Below, in pieces: positions 55,183 to 62,890 of a stretch of 64,000 bases of DNA (positions are counted from its first letter, which is position 1; each line of letters begins with the position of its first letter). The stretch lies in contig NZ_SWBP01000004.1 of the NCBI RefSeq assembly GCF_005116455.1, forward strand, positions 248,001 through 312,000. The letters are read 5' to 3'. This DNA comes from Pedobacter cryophilus (lineage in GTDB: Bacteria > Bacteroidota > Bacteroidia > Sphingobacteriales > Sphingobacteriaceae). Made by a program: the position numbers and the translations under genes. The notes beneath the pieces are model-generated. The model was not told where the DNA came from. It ran no database searches and saw nothing but the letters and a program-made list of their open reading frames with translations.

Positions 55183-55810
55183 TCCCGCCATTAAGGACCG
55201 AGAGGTTTGAGCTTTTGGGGAATTGGCGTTTCAATTAAATTCAGTATTCCAATTCATACACATCCGGCTCATGCCGCCGGTAGGGCAAATACTTTTTTCG
55301 CAGTTTTTTAAATGTTTTTTTAAAGCTCTCAAGAGTGCTTCGCAGTTTTCCTTTAGCTGAAAAAGTATTCAAAAAAGCCACCGCTACGCCGATTGCTATG
55401 AAAGGTTCTGCTTTTACCTCTTCAATGCCACCCGCAATCGCCAAGGCGGAATAAAACGGTGTACTTTGGCATGTCAGGCTACTTCTGTGGGTTAAGTCAA
55501 ATTCACTATTCCAATCGATTTTTCGGCTTTGCAAATCTCCCATCAAAAGTTATTTAGCAGAGCGCCATAGTAAGGATGGCCTATGAAGATTTGGAAAGGA
55601 AGTCCAATAAATCTTTTGTAGAAACCTTTTTAATGCACTACCCTTAGCAAACCGACGAGTGGTGCATAAACTTTGTTAATCCATAGCCATTCCCACGGCT
55701 TCGGTTTGCCTGCCGGCAGGCAGGCGCTTAAAGATTTATTGAGGCTAACTGAACAAATATTCATCAAGCCTTGATTTTTTGGTTACTTTTTTATCAAGAA
55801 AAAAGTGACT
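55183..55810. repeat. Unit A of the ~600-bp intergenic repeat family (array 1)
   Basis: It starts CCCGCCATTAAGGACCGAGAGG and ends before the next AGGCTTGTCCCGCCATTAGG at 55811. It contains the 'atagccattcccacggcttcgg' block, the hairpin at 55782-55809, and an inserted palindrome at 55710-55725. Bases 55558-55810 match 62102-62357 almost perfectly (three small differences). A minus-strand ORF of 101 codons (55241-55546) is inside the repeat and has no gene-like features, so I do not call it. Confidence 0.7.
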
Positions 55811-56421
55811 AGGCTTGTCCCGCCATTAGGGACGGAGAGGCTTGAGCTTTTGGCAAAATACTGTTTTAATGAAATTCAATTTTTCAATTCATAATCACGC
55901 CGCTCATAGCCGCGGAGGCATATTACTTTTTTCGCAAGTTTATATTGTTTTAATTGCCCTCAAGCATGCTTACGCAGGATTCTTTAGCAAAAAAGTAACA
56001 AAATGCCACCGCTACCTGCCTGCAGGCGCCATTAGCTACAAAGGTTCTGCTTAAACCTCTTCACCACAACCGCAATCGCCAAGGCGGAATAAGACGGTTT
56101 ACCTTGGTTAATGCTAAATGTTCTGAATTTAATTTTGAAATTTATTATCCCAATTGAAATTGTGCCTTTTCAAAACGTTTATGCAGAGCTATATAGCAAG
56201 GATGGCCTATGAAGATTTGGAAAGGAAGACCAATAAATCTTTTGCAGAAACTTACATAAAAGAAGAACCTCAGCACACCGACGAAGTGGTGCATAAACTT
56301 TTTTAATTCACTGCCGTTCCCACGGCTTCGGTTTGCGCTTAAAGATTTATTGAGGCTTACTGAACAAATATTCATCAAGCCTTGATTTTTTGGTTACTTT
56401 TTTATCAAGAAAAAAGTGACT
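55811..56421. repeat. Unit B of the ~600-bp intergenic repeat family (array 1)
   Basis: This is a full 611-base unit between successive AGGCTTGTCCCGCCATTAGG starts. It carries a 12-base palindromic insert at 56016-56027, an empty insertion site at 56336/56337, and the hairpin at 56393-56420. A plus-strand ORF of 70 codons (55842-56054) recurs in unit C and reflects the repeat rather than a gene. Confidence 0.7.
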
Positions 56422-56880
56422 AGGCTTGTCCCGCCATTAGGGACGGAGAGGCTTGAGCGTTTTGGCAAAATACTGTTTTAATGAAATTCAATTTTTCAAT
56501 TCATAATCTCGCCGCTCACAGCCGCGGAGGCCTATTACTTTTTTCGCAAGTTTCTATTGTTTTAATTGCCCTCAAGCATGCTTACGCAGGATTCTTTAGC
56601 GAAAAAGTAACAAAATGCCACCGCTACCTGCCTGCAGGCGCCATTAGCTACAAAGGTTCTGCTTAAACCTCTTCACCACAACCGCAATCGCCAAGGCGGA
56701 ATAAGACGGTATACTTTGGTTTGTCTGACTACTTCTTGGGGTTGAGTTGAATTTGATTTTCCAATGGAGATGGTGCCTTTGCTAAGGTTATGCAGAGCGA
56801 CGTAGCAAATCCTTATAACAGAGCAACAAAGCAAGGACGACCTTTGAAGATAAAGGACCGCCGATAAATACAACTAAAGT
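56422..56880. repeat. Unit C of the ~600-bp intergenic repeat family (array 1, truncated)
   Basis: The first 290 or so bases are nearly identical to unit B, including the 12-base insert (56628-56639). It then diverges and ends near 56880. Bases 56881-56963 hold no feature that I can name. Confidence 0.65.
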
Positions 56881-57025
56881 GTAATTGATTCCAATTCATC
56901 ACCTAAGTAAATTTGATCATGCTCAATCAACCTCTTCATCCACAAATCATTAAAACAAACAACATGAAAAATTTAAACGTATTAAAAAAAACACTTTCCA
57001 AATCTTAACCTTAGCGGCAATAAGC

Positions 57026-57523
57026 ATGGTAACATTTAGCTCCTGCGGTACTATCGGCGCTGCATTATCTAAGGGAGAACGACCATCATTTATTGTAAAC
57101 GCCCCAAAAGATGTGGTGGTAAAATTAGACGGAAAAGAAATAGATATATCTTCAGAAATTTTTGCTGCGGGTGGTGTAGGTAATGTAACCAATACTTTTT
57201 ATTCGTCAGCTGTAAATGTGCCGTTTAAAAAGCCAATTACTTTAGAAATATCTTCAGCATCTACAGGTAAAACAGCCATGGTAGATTTAAAACCAAAAAA
57301 TGGCAGCGTTTATTTTTGGGGGAATCTAATTTTTGCACCTATTGTTGGTCATGTGATAGATGGCGTTACAGATAATAATAAAGAACTTACGCCCAGATAT
57401 ATTGATGTAGCTAGTGCATTAAACAATGTCCCTTTTGATCAATGGCCAAATCAAGGTAAACTAAAAAGAATACAAAAATCTAAAGCCAAGCAAAACGTAA
57501 CCAAAACAACCACATTTTACTAA
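57026..57523 (+). CDS. Putative lipoprotein of unknown function, start region frameshifted
   Basis: The frame from ATG 57026 starts MVTFSSCGTIGAALSKGE, with a lipobox-like FSSC but almost no signal peptide. Upstream, ATG 56964 opens MKNLNVLKK and stops soon after. Adding one A to the A8 run at 56984-56991 joins them into a normal lipoprotein signal: MKNLNVLKKNTFQILTLAAI then SMVTFSSC. The mature part has VNAPKDVVVKLDGKEIDI and GSVYFWGNLIFAPIVGHVID, and a basic C-terminus. I do not recognise the family. The gene is either broken, mis-sequenced or corrected by slippage. Confidence 0.6.
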   Translation: MVTFSSCGTIGAALSKGERPSFIVNAPKDVVVKLDGKEIDISSEIFAAGGVGNVTNTFYSSAVNVPFKKPITLEISSASTGKTAMVDLKPKNGSVYFWGNLIFAPIVGHVIDGVTDNNKELTPRYIDVASALNNVPFDQWPNQGKLKRIQKSKAKQNVTKTTTFY

Positions 57524-57554
57524 AGATAAACAACTCATTTTTTTAAATGAATAC

Positions 57555-57584
57555 AAGCCGATGCTTAAATTTGAGCATCGGCCT
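57555..57584 (+). terminator. Terminator after the lipoprotein gene
   Basis: GCCGATGCT at 57557-57565 pairs perfectly with AGCATCGGC at 57574-57582, extended by AA/TT, with loop TAAATTTG. It lies 32 bases past the stop. Confidence 0.75.
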
Positions 57585-57619
57585 TGTGCTTTAGCAATAG
57601 ATTAATAAAACATAAAAAT

Positions 57620-57645
57620 AATTGTCAATAAAACATTTAATTGTC
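57620..57645. promoter_or_regulatory. Tandem AATTGTC motif upstream of the second GH43 gene
   Basis: AATTGTC occurs at 57620-57626 and 57639-57645 (19 bp apart), the second within ACATTTAATTGTCT. A similar pair lies upstream of the symporter gene at 62725-62751. It is a possible operator for a shared uronate or xylan-product regulator. Confidence 0.35.
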
Positions 57646-57697
57646 TATTTTAGATTTTTAAATTGCTTAATACCAATTAAGGCCAAAAAAATGTTTT

Positions 57698-58720
57698 ATG
57701 ATTTCATCAAAAATTGCCGCTAAATTAAAAAGAGGAAAAGCATTATTTATGCTTTCAACAACTATAGGCTTTACCCTGTTTTTTGCGCAAAATATGAATG
57801 CACAAAATACAGTTAAAGACACCGTATTTAAAGCTAACGGAAACCCCATCATCACCCATAAATACACTGCAGATCCTTCTGCTTTGGTTTACAATAACAA
57901 AGTTTACCTCTACACCGGGCATGATGAAGCTGCAAAAGGAAAAAACTCATATGTAATGCATGATTGGCTGTGTTTTTCTACCACAGATATGCAAACCTTT
58001 ACAGAACATCCATCACCGCTTTCGGTAAAAGATTTTGCATGGGCAAAAGGCGATGCCTGGGCTTCTCAAGTCATTCACTATAACAATAAATTCTACTGGT
58101 TTGTATCCATCAGTCATGGCGCAATACATGGCAAATCTATTGGTGTAGCCGTTTCAGACAGCCCAACCGGACCTTTTAAAGACGCTATTGGATCGGCTTT
58201 AATTACCAACGACATGACCAAAGGCACCAACATCAGCTGGGACGATATTGACCCAACTGTATTTGTTGATAAAGATGGCCAACCCTATCTTTTTTGGGGA
58301 AACACCATTTTAAATTATGTGAAACTCAAAAAGAACATGATAGAAATGGATGGTCCAATGCAAACCGTCAATGTGCCAAAATTTACCGAAGCACCTTGGG
58401 TTCATCAAAAAAACGGATGGTATTATTTATCTTATGCTACAGAATTTCCCGAGAAAATAGCCTACGCCATGAGCCGTAACATTAACGGACCGTGGGAGTA
58501 CAAAGGCATTATCAATGAAATAGCCGGAAACTCCAACACCAACCACCAAGCCATCATAGATTTTAAAGGGAAATCATATTTTGTGTACCATAATGGTGCT
58601 TTGGCAGCTGATGCAGGCAGTTTTCACCGTTCCGTTTGTATAGATTATTTATATTATAACAAAGATGGAACTATTAAAAGAGTCATCATGACATCTGAAG
58701 GGGTAAAACCAGTGAAATAA
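57698..58720 (+). CDS. GH43 family glycosidase (second), paralogue of the one at 1449
   Basis: This 340-residue enzyme has an N-terminal export segment ending MNAQ (residue 36). The GH43 residues are Asp59 in KYTADPSALVY, Asp in WDDIDPTVFVDKDG and Glu in FTEAPWVHQKNG. The blocks YLYTGHDEA, GVAVSDSPTGPFKDAIG and KSYFVYHNGAL match the first GH43. Start ATG 57698 is chosen because ATG 57691 is out of frame. A xylosidase or arabinofuranosidase role is likely. It stands apart from the main locus, next to uronate catabolism genes, and ends without a clear hairpin. Confidence 0.85.
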   Translation: MISSKIAAKLKRGKALFMLSTTIGFTLFFAQNMNAQNTVKDTVFKANGNPIITHKYTADPSALVYNNKVYLYTGHDEAAKGKNSYVMHDWLCFSTTDMQTFTEHPSPLSVKDFAWAKGDAWASQVIHYNNKFYWFVSISHGAIHGKSIGVAVSDSPTGPFKDAIGSALITNDMTKGTNISWDDIDPTVFVDKDGQPYLFWGNTILNYVKLKKNMIEMDGPMQTVNVPKFTEAPWVHQKNGWYYLSYATEFPEKIAYAMSRNINGPWEYKGIINEIAGNSNTNHQAIIDFKGKSYFVYHNGALAADAGSFHRSVCIDYLYYNKDGTIKRVIMTSEGVKPVK

Positions 58721-58870
58721 CCAAATGAGGCTAAAATGCTAATTTATTTTCTCATCCAAAGCCTCCATCAGTCCATGAACACCACTTTCCTGGGCAAGAT
58801 TATCTGAAATGGCATAGAGATAATTGTTTTAAAGGATAGATTCTAAAATTTAATACTTTCTTTATTTCTG

Positions 58871-58990
58871 GGTTAACGATAGCAGTGAAAATCCTTTTGT
58901 TTTTTTGGAAACAAAAGATTGCAACAAATAGCGTGGCCCCGCCTTGCAAATACTTCCCATTTTAAACGATGAATTTGTTGGCGGGGAAAC
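58871..58990. repeat. REP-like repeat element (copy 2) in the 58721-59238 gap
   Basis: It starts GGTTAACGATAGCAGTG and has a hairpin CTTTTGTTT/AAACAAAAG (58894-58917), then TAGCGTGGCCCCGCC. It resembles the element at 33342 in order and start, with a different but equally paired stem. Elsewhere in this gap a short minus-strand open stretch (about 58736-58825, reading NNYLYAISDNLAQE then ALDEKIN) could be a gene remnant. The rest shows nothing that I can name. Confidence 0.5.
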
Positions 58991-59238
58991 CCCAAATTTA
59001 TTTTTTAGAAATTTTGGTCGCTGTTTAATAGCTGTAACCCTCAAAAATTAAAACCACCTTAAAACTTCAGGACTTGCAGGTTTCAAAATCAGAATAGGCG
59101 TTTTCGGTAAGGGTTGCGTATTTTTTTTTGCCCTAAAATTATATAGTCCTCAATTTTTTAGGCAATTTGAGACTTAATTAGAAAATTCTCGTTTTCTTAT
59201 TTTCAGAATCAATTATAAAGCAATAGAATAAAATAGAT

Positions 59239-60057
59239 ATGAGCATAGAAAATTTCTCTTTAAAGGGAAAGGTAATTGTGGTTACTGGTGGTACAGGTGT
59301 TTTAGGAGCATCTTTTGTAAAAGCAATAGCACAAGCAGGTGGGAGTGTGGTTATTTTAGGTAGAAATGCCGAAGTTGCACAACATAGAGCCGACGAAATT
59401 AATACGAGCGGTGGAAATGCTTTTGCCGTTGTTGCAGATGTTTTAAATGAAACAGCCTTACAAAATGCTAAAGAGTTGATTTTAGCAAAATATGGTAAAA
59501 TTGATGGTTTGGTAAATGCTGCCGGTGGAAATATGCCGGGTGCGGTGGTAGAACCAACAGCTTCGGTTTTTGATTTAAATATGGACAGCTTAAAGCAAGT
59601 GGTTGATCTTAATTTGTTTGGTACTGTTATTCCAACTCAGGTATTCGGACAAGAAATTGCGAAAACAGGAAGCGGAAGTATTGTAAATATTTCATCAATG
59701 GCTTCGCAAAAAGCAATTACCAAAGTTTTGGGTTACAGCATGGCAAAAAGTGCCATTGATGGTTATACCAAATGGTTTGCAGTAGAATTAGCCAACCGCT
59801 ACGGCGATAAAATTAGAATGAATGCCATTGCGCCAGGTTTTTTCTTAACAGAGCAAAACAGAAACTTATTAACCAACCCCGATGGTTCTTTTAAAGAAAG
59901 AGGAAACTTGGTTATTAAACAAACTCCGTTTAAAAGATTTGGTACCGCAGATGAATTAGAAGGCGCTTTAATTTGGTTACTAAGTGATGCTTCAAAATTT
60001 GTAACCGGCTCTATTGTGAATGTAGACGGTGGTTTTGCAACTTTTTCTGGAGTGTAA
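59239..60057 (+). CDS. SDR-family oxidoreductase, probable D-mannonate oxidoreductase (fructuronate reductase)
   Basis: In this 272-residue cytoplasmic protein the nucleotide-binding motif is TGGTGVLGASF (residues about 16-26), with NAAGGNMPGA. The catalytic set is SISSMA-type Ser (VNISSMASQK) and Tyr-x3-Lys in YSMAKSAIDG. In many Bacteroidetes an SDR directly before uxuA carries out fructuronate to mannonate reduction, replacing the classical UxuB. The position 149 bases before uxuA supports that here. Another substrate is possible on sequence alone. Confidence 0.8.
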   Translation: MSIENFSLKGKVIVVTGGTGVLGASFVKAIAQAGGSVVILGRNAEVAQHRADEINTSGGNAFAVVADVLNETALQNAKELILAKYGKIDGLVNAAGGNMPGAVVEPTASVFDLNMDSLKQVVDLNLFGTVIPTQVFGQEIAKTGSGSIVNISSMASQKAITKVLGYSMAKSAIDGYTKWFAVELANRYGDKIRMNAIAPGFFLTEQNRNLLTNPDGSFKERGNLVIKQTPFKRFGTADELEGALIWLLSDASKFVTGSIVNVDGGFATFSGV

Positions 60058-60065
60058 GTTAAGTT

Positions 60066-60203
60066 GTTAGTGTTTGAGGATTAAAGATTAAGGAGCAAGG
60101 ATAAAGGATTAGAAATCTTCAAATCACCAACTCAATTAGCATCAATAATTTACTTTAACACAAGCATCATCAAATTTTCAAATCACCAAATCATCAAATT
60201 AAT
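60066..60203. repeat. Low-complexity AT-rich spacer with CAAATCACCAA-type units
   Basis: AATCTTCAAATCACCAACTC, then TTTTCAAATCACCAAATC and ATCATCAAATT repeat a short unit between the SDR gene and uxuA, preceded by GGATTAAAGATTAAGGAGC-like units that are partly its complement. Confidence 0.45.
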
Positions 60204-60206
60204 TAG

Positions 60207-61382
60207 ATGAAAAATTATAAAATGACACCAACTATGCGTTGGTACGGACCAAATGATCCGGTTCAATTATCAGATTTATTGCAGGCAGGCTGCGAGGGCG
60301 TAGTGAGTGCATTGCACCATATCCCTAACGGAGAAGTGTGGACGGTAGAAGAAATTCAAAAAAGACAGCAAATAATTAAAAGTGCTGGTTTAATATGGAA
60401 CGTGGTAGAAAGTGTACCCGTTTCTGAAGCTATAAAAACCCAAAGCGGCGATTATTTAAAGCATATAGAAAATTATAAGCTATCTGTTAAAAACTTAGCC
60501 GACTGTGGCATTTTTACCATCACCTACAACTTTATGCCTGTTTTAGATTGGACTCGTACCGATTTAGCCTATACCGTAGCAGATGGTTCAAAAGCTTTAA
60601 GGTTTGAAAAGGCTGCTTTCATTGCGTTTGACTTATATATTCTGAAAAGAAAAGATGCCGCTAAGGATTACACATTAGCAGAGATTGAAAGGGCTACTTT
60701 AAGGTTTGAAGGCATGTCTGCCGCAGATAAAACCTTGCTCGAGAGAAATATTATAGCCGGTTTGCCCGGAAGTGAAGAAAGCTTTACGGTAGAAAAATTT
60801 CAGGAAGCTTTAGATCAGTATCAAGATATTGATGCGCCACAGTTAAAGAAAAACCTCATTTACTTTTTACAACAAGTTATTCCAGTTGCCGAAGCCAATA
60901 AAGTGAACATGGTAATTCATCCAGATGATCCTCCTTATGCTATTTTAGGTTTGCCCCGAGTGGTGAGTACTGCTCAGGATATGCAGGATTTGGTAGATGC
61001 AGTGCCATCTTTAAGTAATGGATTGTGTTTTTGCACCGGATCTTTTGGGGTTAGACCCGATAATAATTTGCCCGAAATTGTGAAACAATTTGGCGATAGA
61101 ATTAACTTTTTACACTTAAGAAGCACCAAAAGAAACGAGTTTGGCGATTTTTTTGAAGACAACCATTTAGAAGGCGATGTAGATATGTATGCGGTAGTAA
61201 AAGAAGTGGTTGCTTTAATGCAGAAAAGACAAGTAAGCATTCCAATGCGACCAGATCACGGACATCAAATGTTAGATGATTTAAATAAAAAAACCAATCC
61301 AGGTTACTCAGGTATTGGAAGATTAAGAGGTTTAGCCGAATTAAGAGGTTTAGAATTAGGGATTGCTCGGTCAATAGTTTAG
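60207..61382 (+). CDS. uxuA: D-mannonate dehydratase
   Basis: This 391-residue cytoplasmic enzyme removes water from D-mannonate to give 2-keto-3-deoxy-D-gluconate, the step after the reductase. The start [16 protein letters not shown] and [11 protein letters not shown] are uxuA signatures, as are [15 protein letters not shown], the metal-site segments [16 protein letters not shown] and [14 protein letters not shown], and the C-terminal [11 protein letters not shown]. The length is normal. It follows the SDR gene and ends with a strong terminator. Glucuronate released from xylan would be its source. Confidence 0.95.
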   Translation: MKNYKMTPTMRWYGPNDPVQLSDLLQAGCEGVVSALHHIPNGEVWTVEEIQKRQQIIKSAGLIWNVVESVPVSEAIKTQSGDYLKHIENYKLSVKNLADCGIFTITYNFMPVLDWTRTDLAYTVADGSKALRFEKAAFIAFDLYILKRKDAAKDYTLAEIERATLRFEGMSAADKTLLERNIIAGLPGSEESFTVEKFQEALDQYQDIDAPQLKKNLIYFLQQVIPVAEANKVNMVIHPDDPPYAILGLPRVVSTAQDMQDLVDAVPSLSNGLCFCTGSFGVRPDNNLPEIVKQFGDRINFLHLRSTKRNEFGDFFEDNHLEGDVDMYAVVKEVVALMQKRQVSIPMRPDHGHQMLDDLNKKTNPGYSGIGRLRGLAELRGLELGIARSIV

Positions 61383-61409
61383 GAATTATTATTTCCCTTA
61401 TCAGATTTT

Positions 61410-61448
61410 AAAGGTTATTTCAATTTAATGTTGAAATAACCTTTTTTT
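61410..61448 (+). terminator. Intrinsic terminator after uxuA
   Basis: AAAGGTTATTTCAA at 61410-61423 pairs perfectly with TTGAAATAACCTTT at 61431-61444, followed by a T run to 61448. Confidence 0.88.
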
Positions 61449-61499
61449 ATTATAAAATTAAGAGATGACATTTTTTATTGAATTTAGTATTCCTATTAC

Positions 61500-61762
61500 A
61501 TTTGAGATTTGCAAAGCCACTATACAGAGCCACAATTTAGGGACGACCTCAGAAGATTTGGAAGAAAAATCCATTTGGCTTTTGCAGAAACTTTAATAAA
61601 CCACTGAAACTAAACAATTTTAAAAAGTGTTGTAGAAACTTTAGTGAAGCAGAACCATTCCCACGGCTCAAAATTGTGCTTCAAAGCCAAATGAGGTTTT
61701 TCAAACAAATGTTCTGCCAGTCTTAATTCTTTGGTTACTTTCTCATCAAGGAGAAAGTAACT
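61500..61762. repeat. Unit D of the ~600-bp intergenic repeat family (array 2, diverged)
   Basis: This shares the ATTTGGAAG, GAACCATTCCCACGGCT and TTGGTTACTTTCTC blocks with the other units but has diverged. Its hairpin at 61734-61761 differs in sequence from the others yet stays fully paired. It precedes unit E. Confidence 0.6.
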
Positions 61763-62357
61763 AGGCTTGTCCCGCCATTAGGGACGGAAAGCCTTGTGCG
61801 ATTTGGGCTTTAATAGTTTAATTGAAATTAGTATTCTAATTTTATAATCTCGCCGCTCATAGCCGCAGTTTGCCTTGTCCTTTTGCTTCAGCGCAAAAGG
61901 ACCAAAACGCCGCCGCTACGCCGATTGCTATGAAAGTTTCTGCAAATATTTCTTCAGTGCTACCCGCAATCGCCAAGGCGGAATAAGACGGTTATGAATG
62001 GTTGGTGCTATATGTTCTGAATTTAATTTTGAGATTCACTATTCCAATTAAGATTGTGCCTTTGCAAAGTCGTTATGCCAAGCATAAGCATATCAACAAT
62101 GCAGAGCGCCATAGTAAGGATGGCCTATGAAGATTTGGAAAGGAAGTCCAATAAATCTTTTGTAGAAACCTTTTTAATGCACTACCCTTAGCAAACCGAC
62201 GAGTGGTGCATAAACTTTGTTAATCCATAGCCATTCCCACGGCTTCGGTTTGCCTGCCTGCCGGCAGGCAGGCGCTTAAAGATTTATTGAGGCTTACTGA
62301 ACAAATATTCATCAAGCCTTGATTTTTTGGTTACTTTTTTATCAAGAAAAAGTGACT
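61763..62357. repeat. Unit E of the ~600-bp intergenic repeat family (array 2)
   Basis: This 595-base unit starts AGGCTTGTCCCGCCATTAGG. Its last 256 bases (62102-62357) are almost identical to the end of unit A. It carries a 20-base palindromic insert at 62254-62273 and a different hairpin (GTCCTTTTGC/GCAAAAGGAC, 61877-61902) at the place where other units have ATTACTTTTTTCGC. Confidence 0.7.
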
Positions 62358-62570
62358 AGGCTTGTCCCGCCATTAGGGACGGAGAGGCTTGAGCGTTTTG
62401 GCAAAATACTGTTTTATTGAAATTCAATTTTTCAATTCATAATCTCGCCGCTCATAGCCGCGGAGGCCTATTACTTTTTTCGCAAGTATTTATGTTTTTA
62501 ATTGCCCTCAAGCATGCTTAAGTAGGATTCTTCAGCAAAAAAGTAACAACTTGAGTGCAATGAAAGCATG
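62358..62570. repeat. Unit F of the ~600-bp intergenic repeat family (array 2, truncated)
   Basis: The first part matches units B and C (start AGGCTTGTCCCGCCATTAGG, then CGCCGCTCATAGCCGCGGAGG). It breaks off near 62550-62570. From there to 62720 I see no feature. Confidence 0.65.
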
Positions 62571-62724
62571 AAGGCCTTTGAAAAACAATAAACAATACAA
62601 AAAAGTGACAAGCACCAAACTTGAGAACAACGAAAGCCATTACGTTTCTAAAAACCAAAAAACTTTAATTTCTAAAAGCAGATATCAGCTAATAAATGAA
62701 ACCTAAATAATTTATTCATAAATT

Positions 62725-62751
62725 AATTGTTAAATTGACAATTTAATTGTC
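62725..62751. promoter_or_regulatory. AATTGT motif pair and GACAATTTAATTGTC palindrome upstream of the symporter
   Basis: AATTGT at 62725-62730 and AATTGTC at 62745-62751 are 20 bp apart. The latter is the right half of a near-perfect palindrome GACAATTTAATTGTC (62737-62751). It resembles the site at 57620-57645. The start codon is 140 bases downstream. Confidence 0.4.
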
Positions 62752-62890
62752 TTTAGAAAGACTTATTGTAAAAAATACACGCTATTTAATATACAATTTT
62801 GGAATTTCATTATAAGAAACTAAATTGCATCCCGAACGGAGAGAATTTTATATCAAAATCATTGATAAACCTAAACCAATTTTATAATTA

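Noticed and set aside
55241-55546. A 101-codon minus-strand ORF
   Set aside because: It lies wholly within a repeat unit, has no ribosome binding site or known motif, and is not kept open in the other units.
55842-56054. A 70-codon ORF, recurring in shorter form at 56481-56666
   Set aside because: It is open twice only because the repeat units are nearly identical. The matching frame is closed or altered in other units.
55183-56880. Array 1 as a CRISPR array
   Set aside because: The units are about 600 bases long with no short repeat-spacer alternation.
58736-58825. A short minus-strand open stretch that reads like protein
   Set aside because: Only 29 codons are open, with a stop directly before. 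I cannot name a family, so it is not called a pseudogene.
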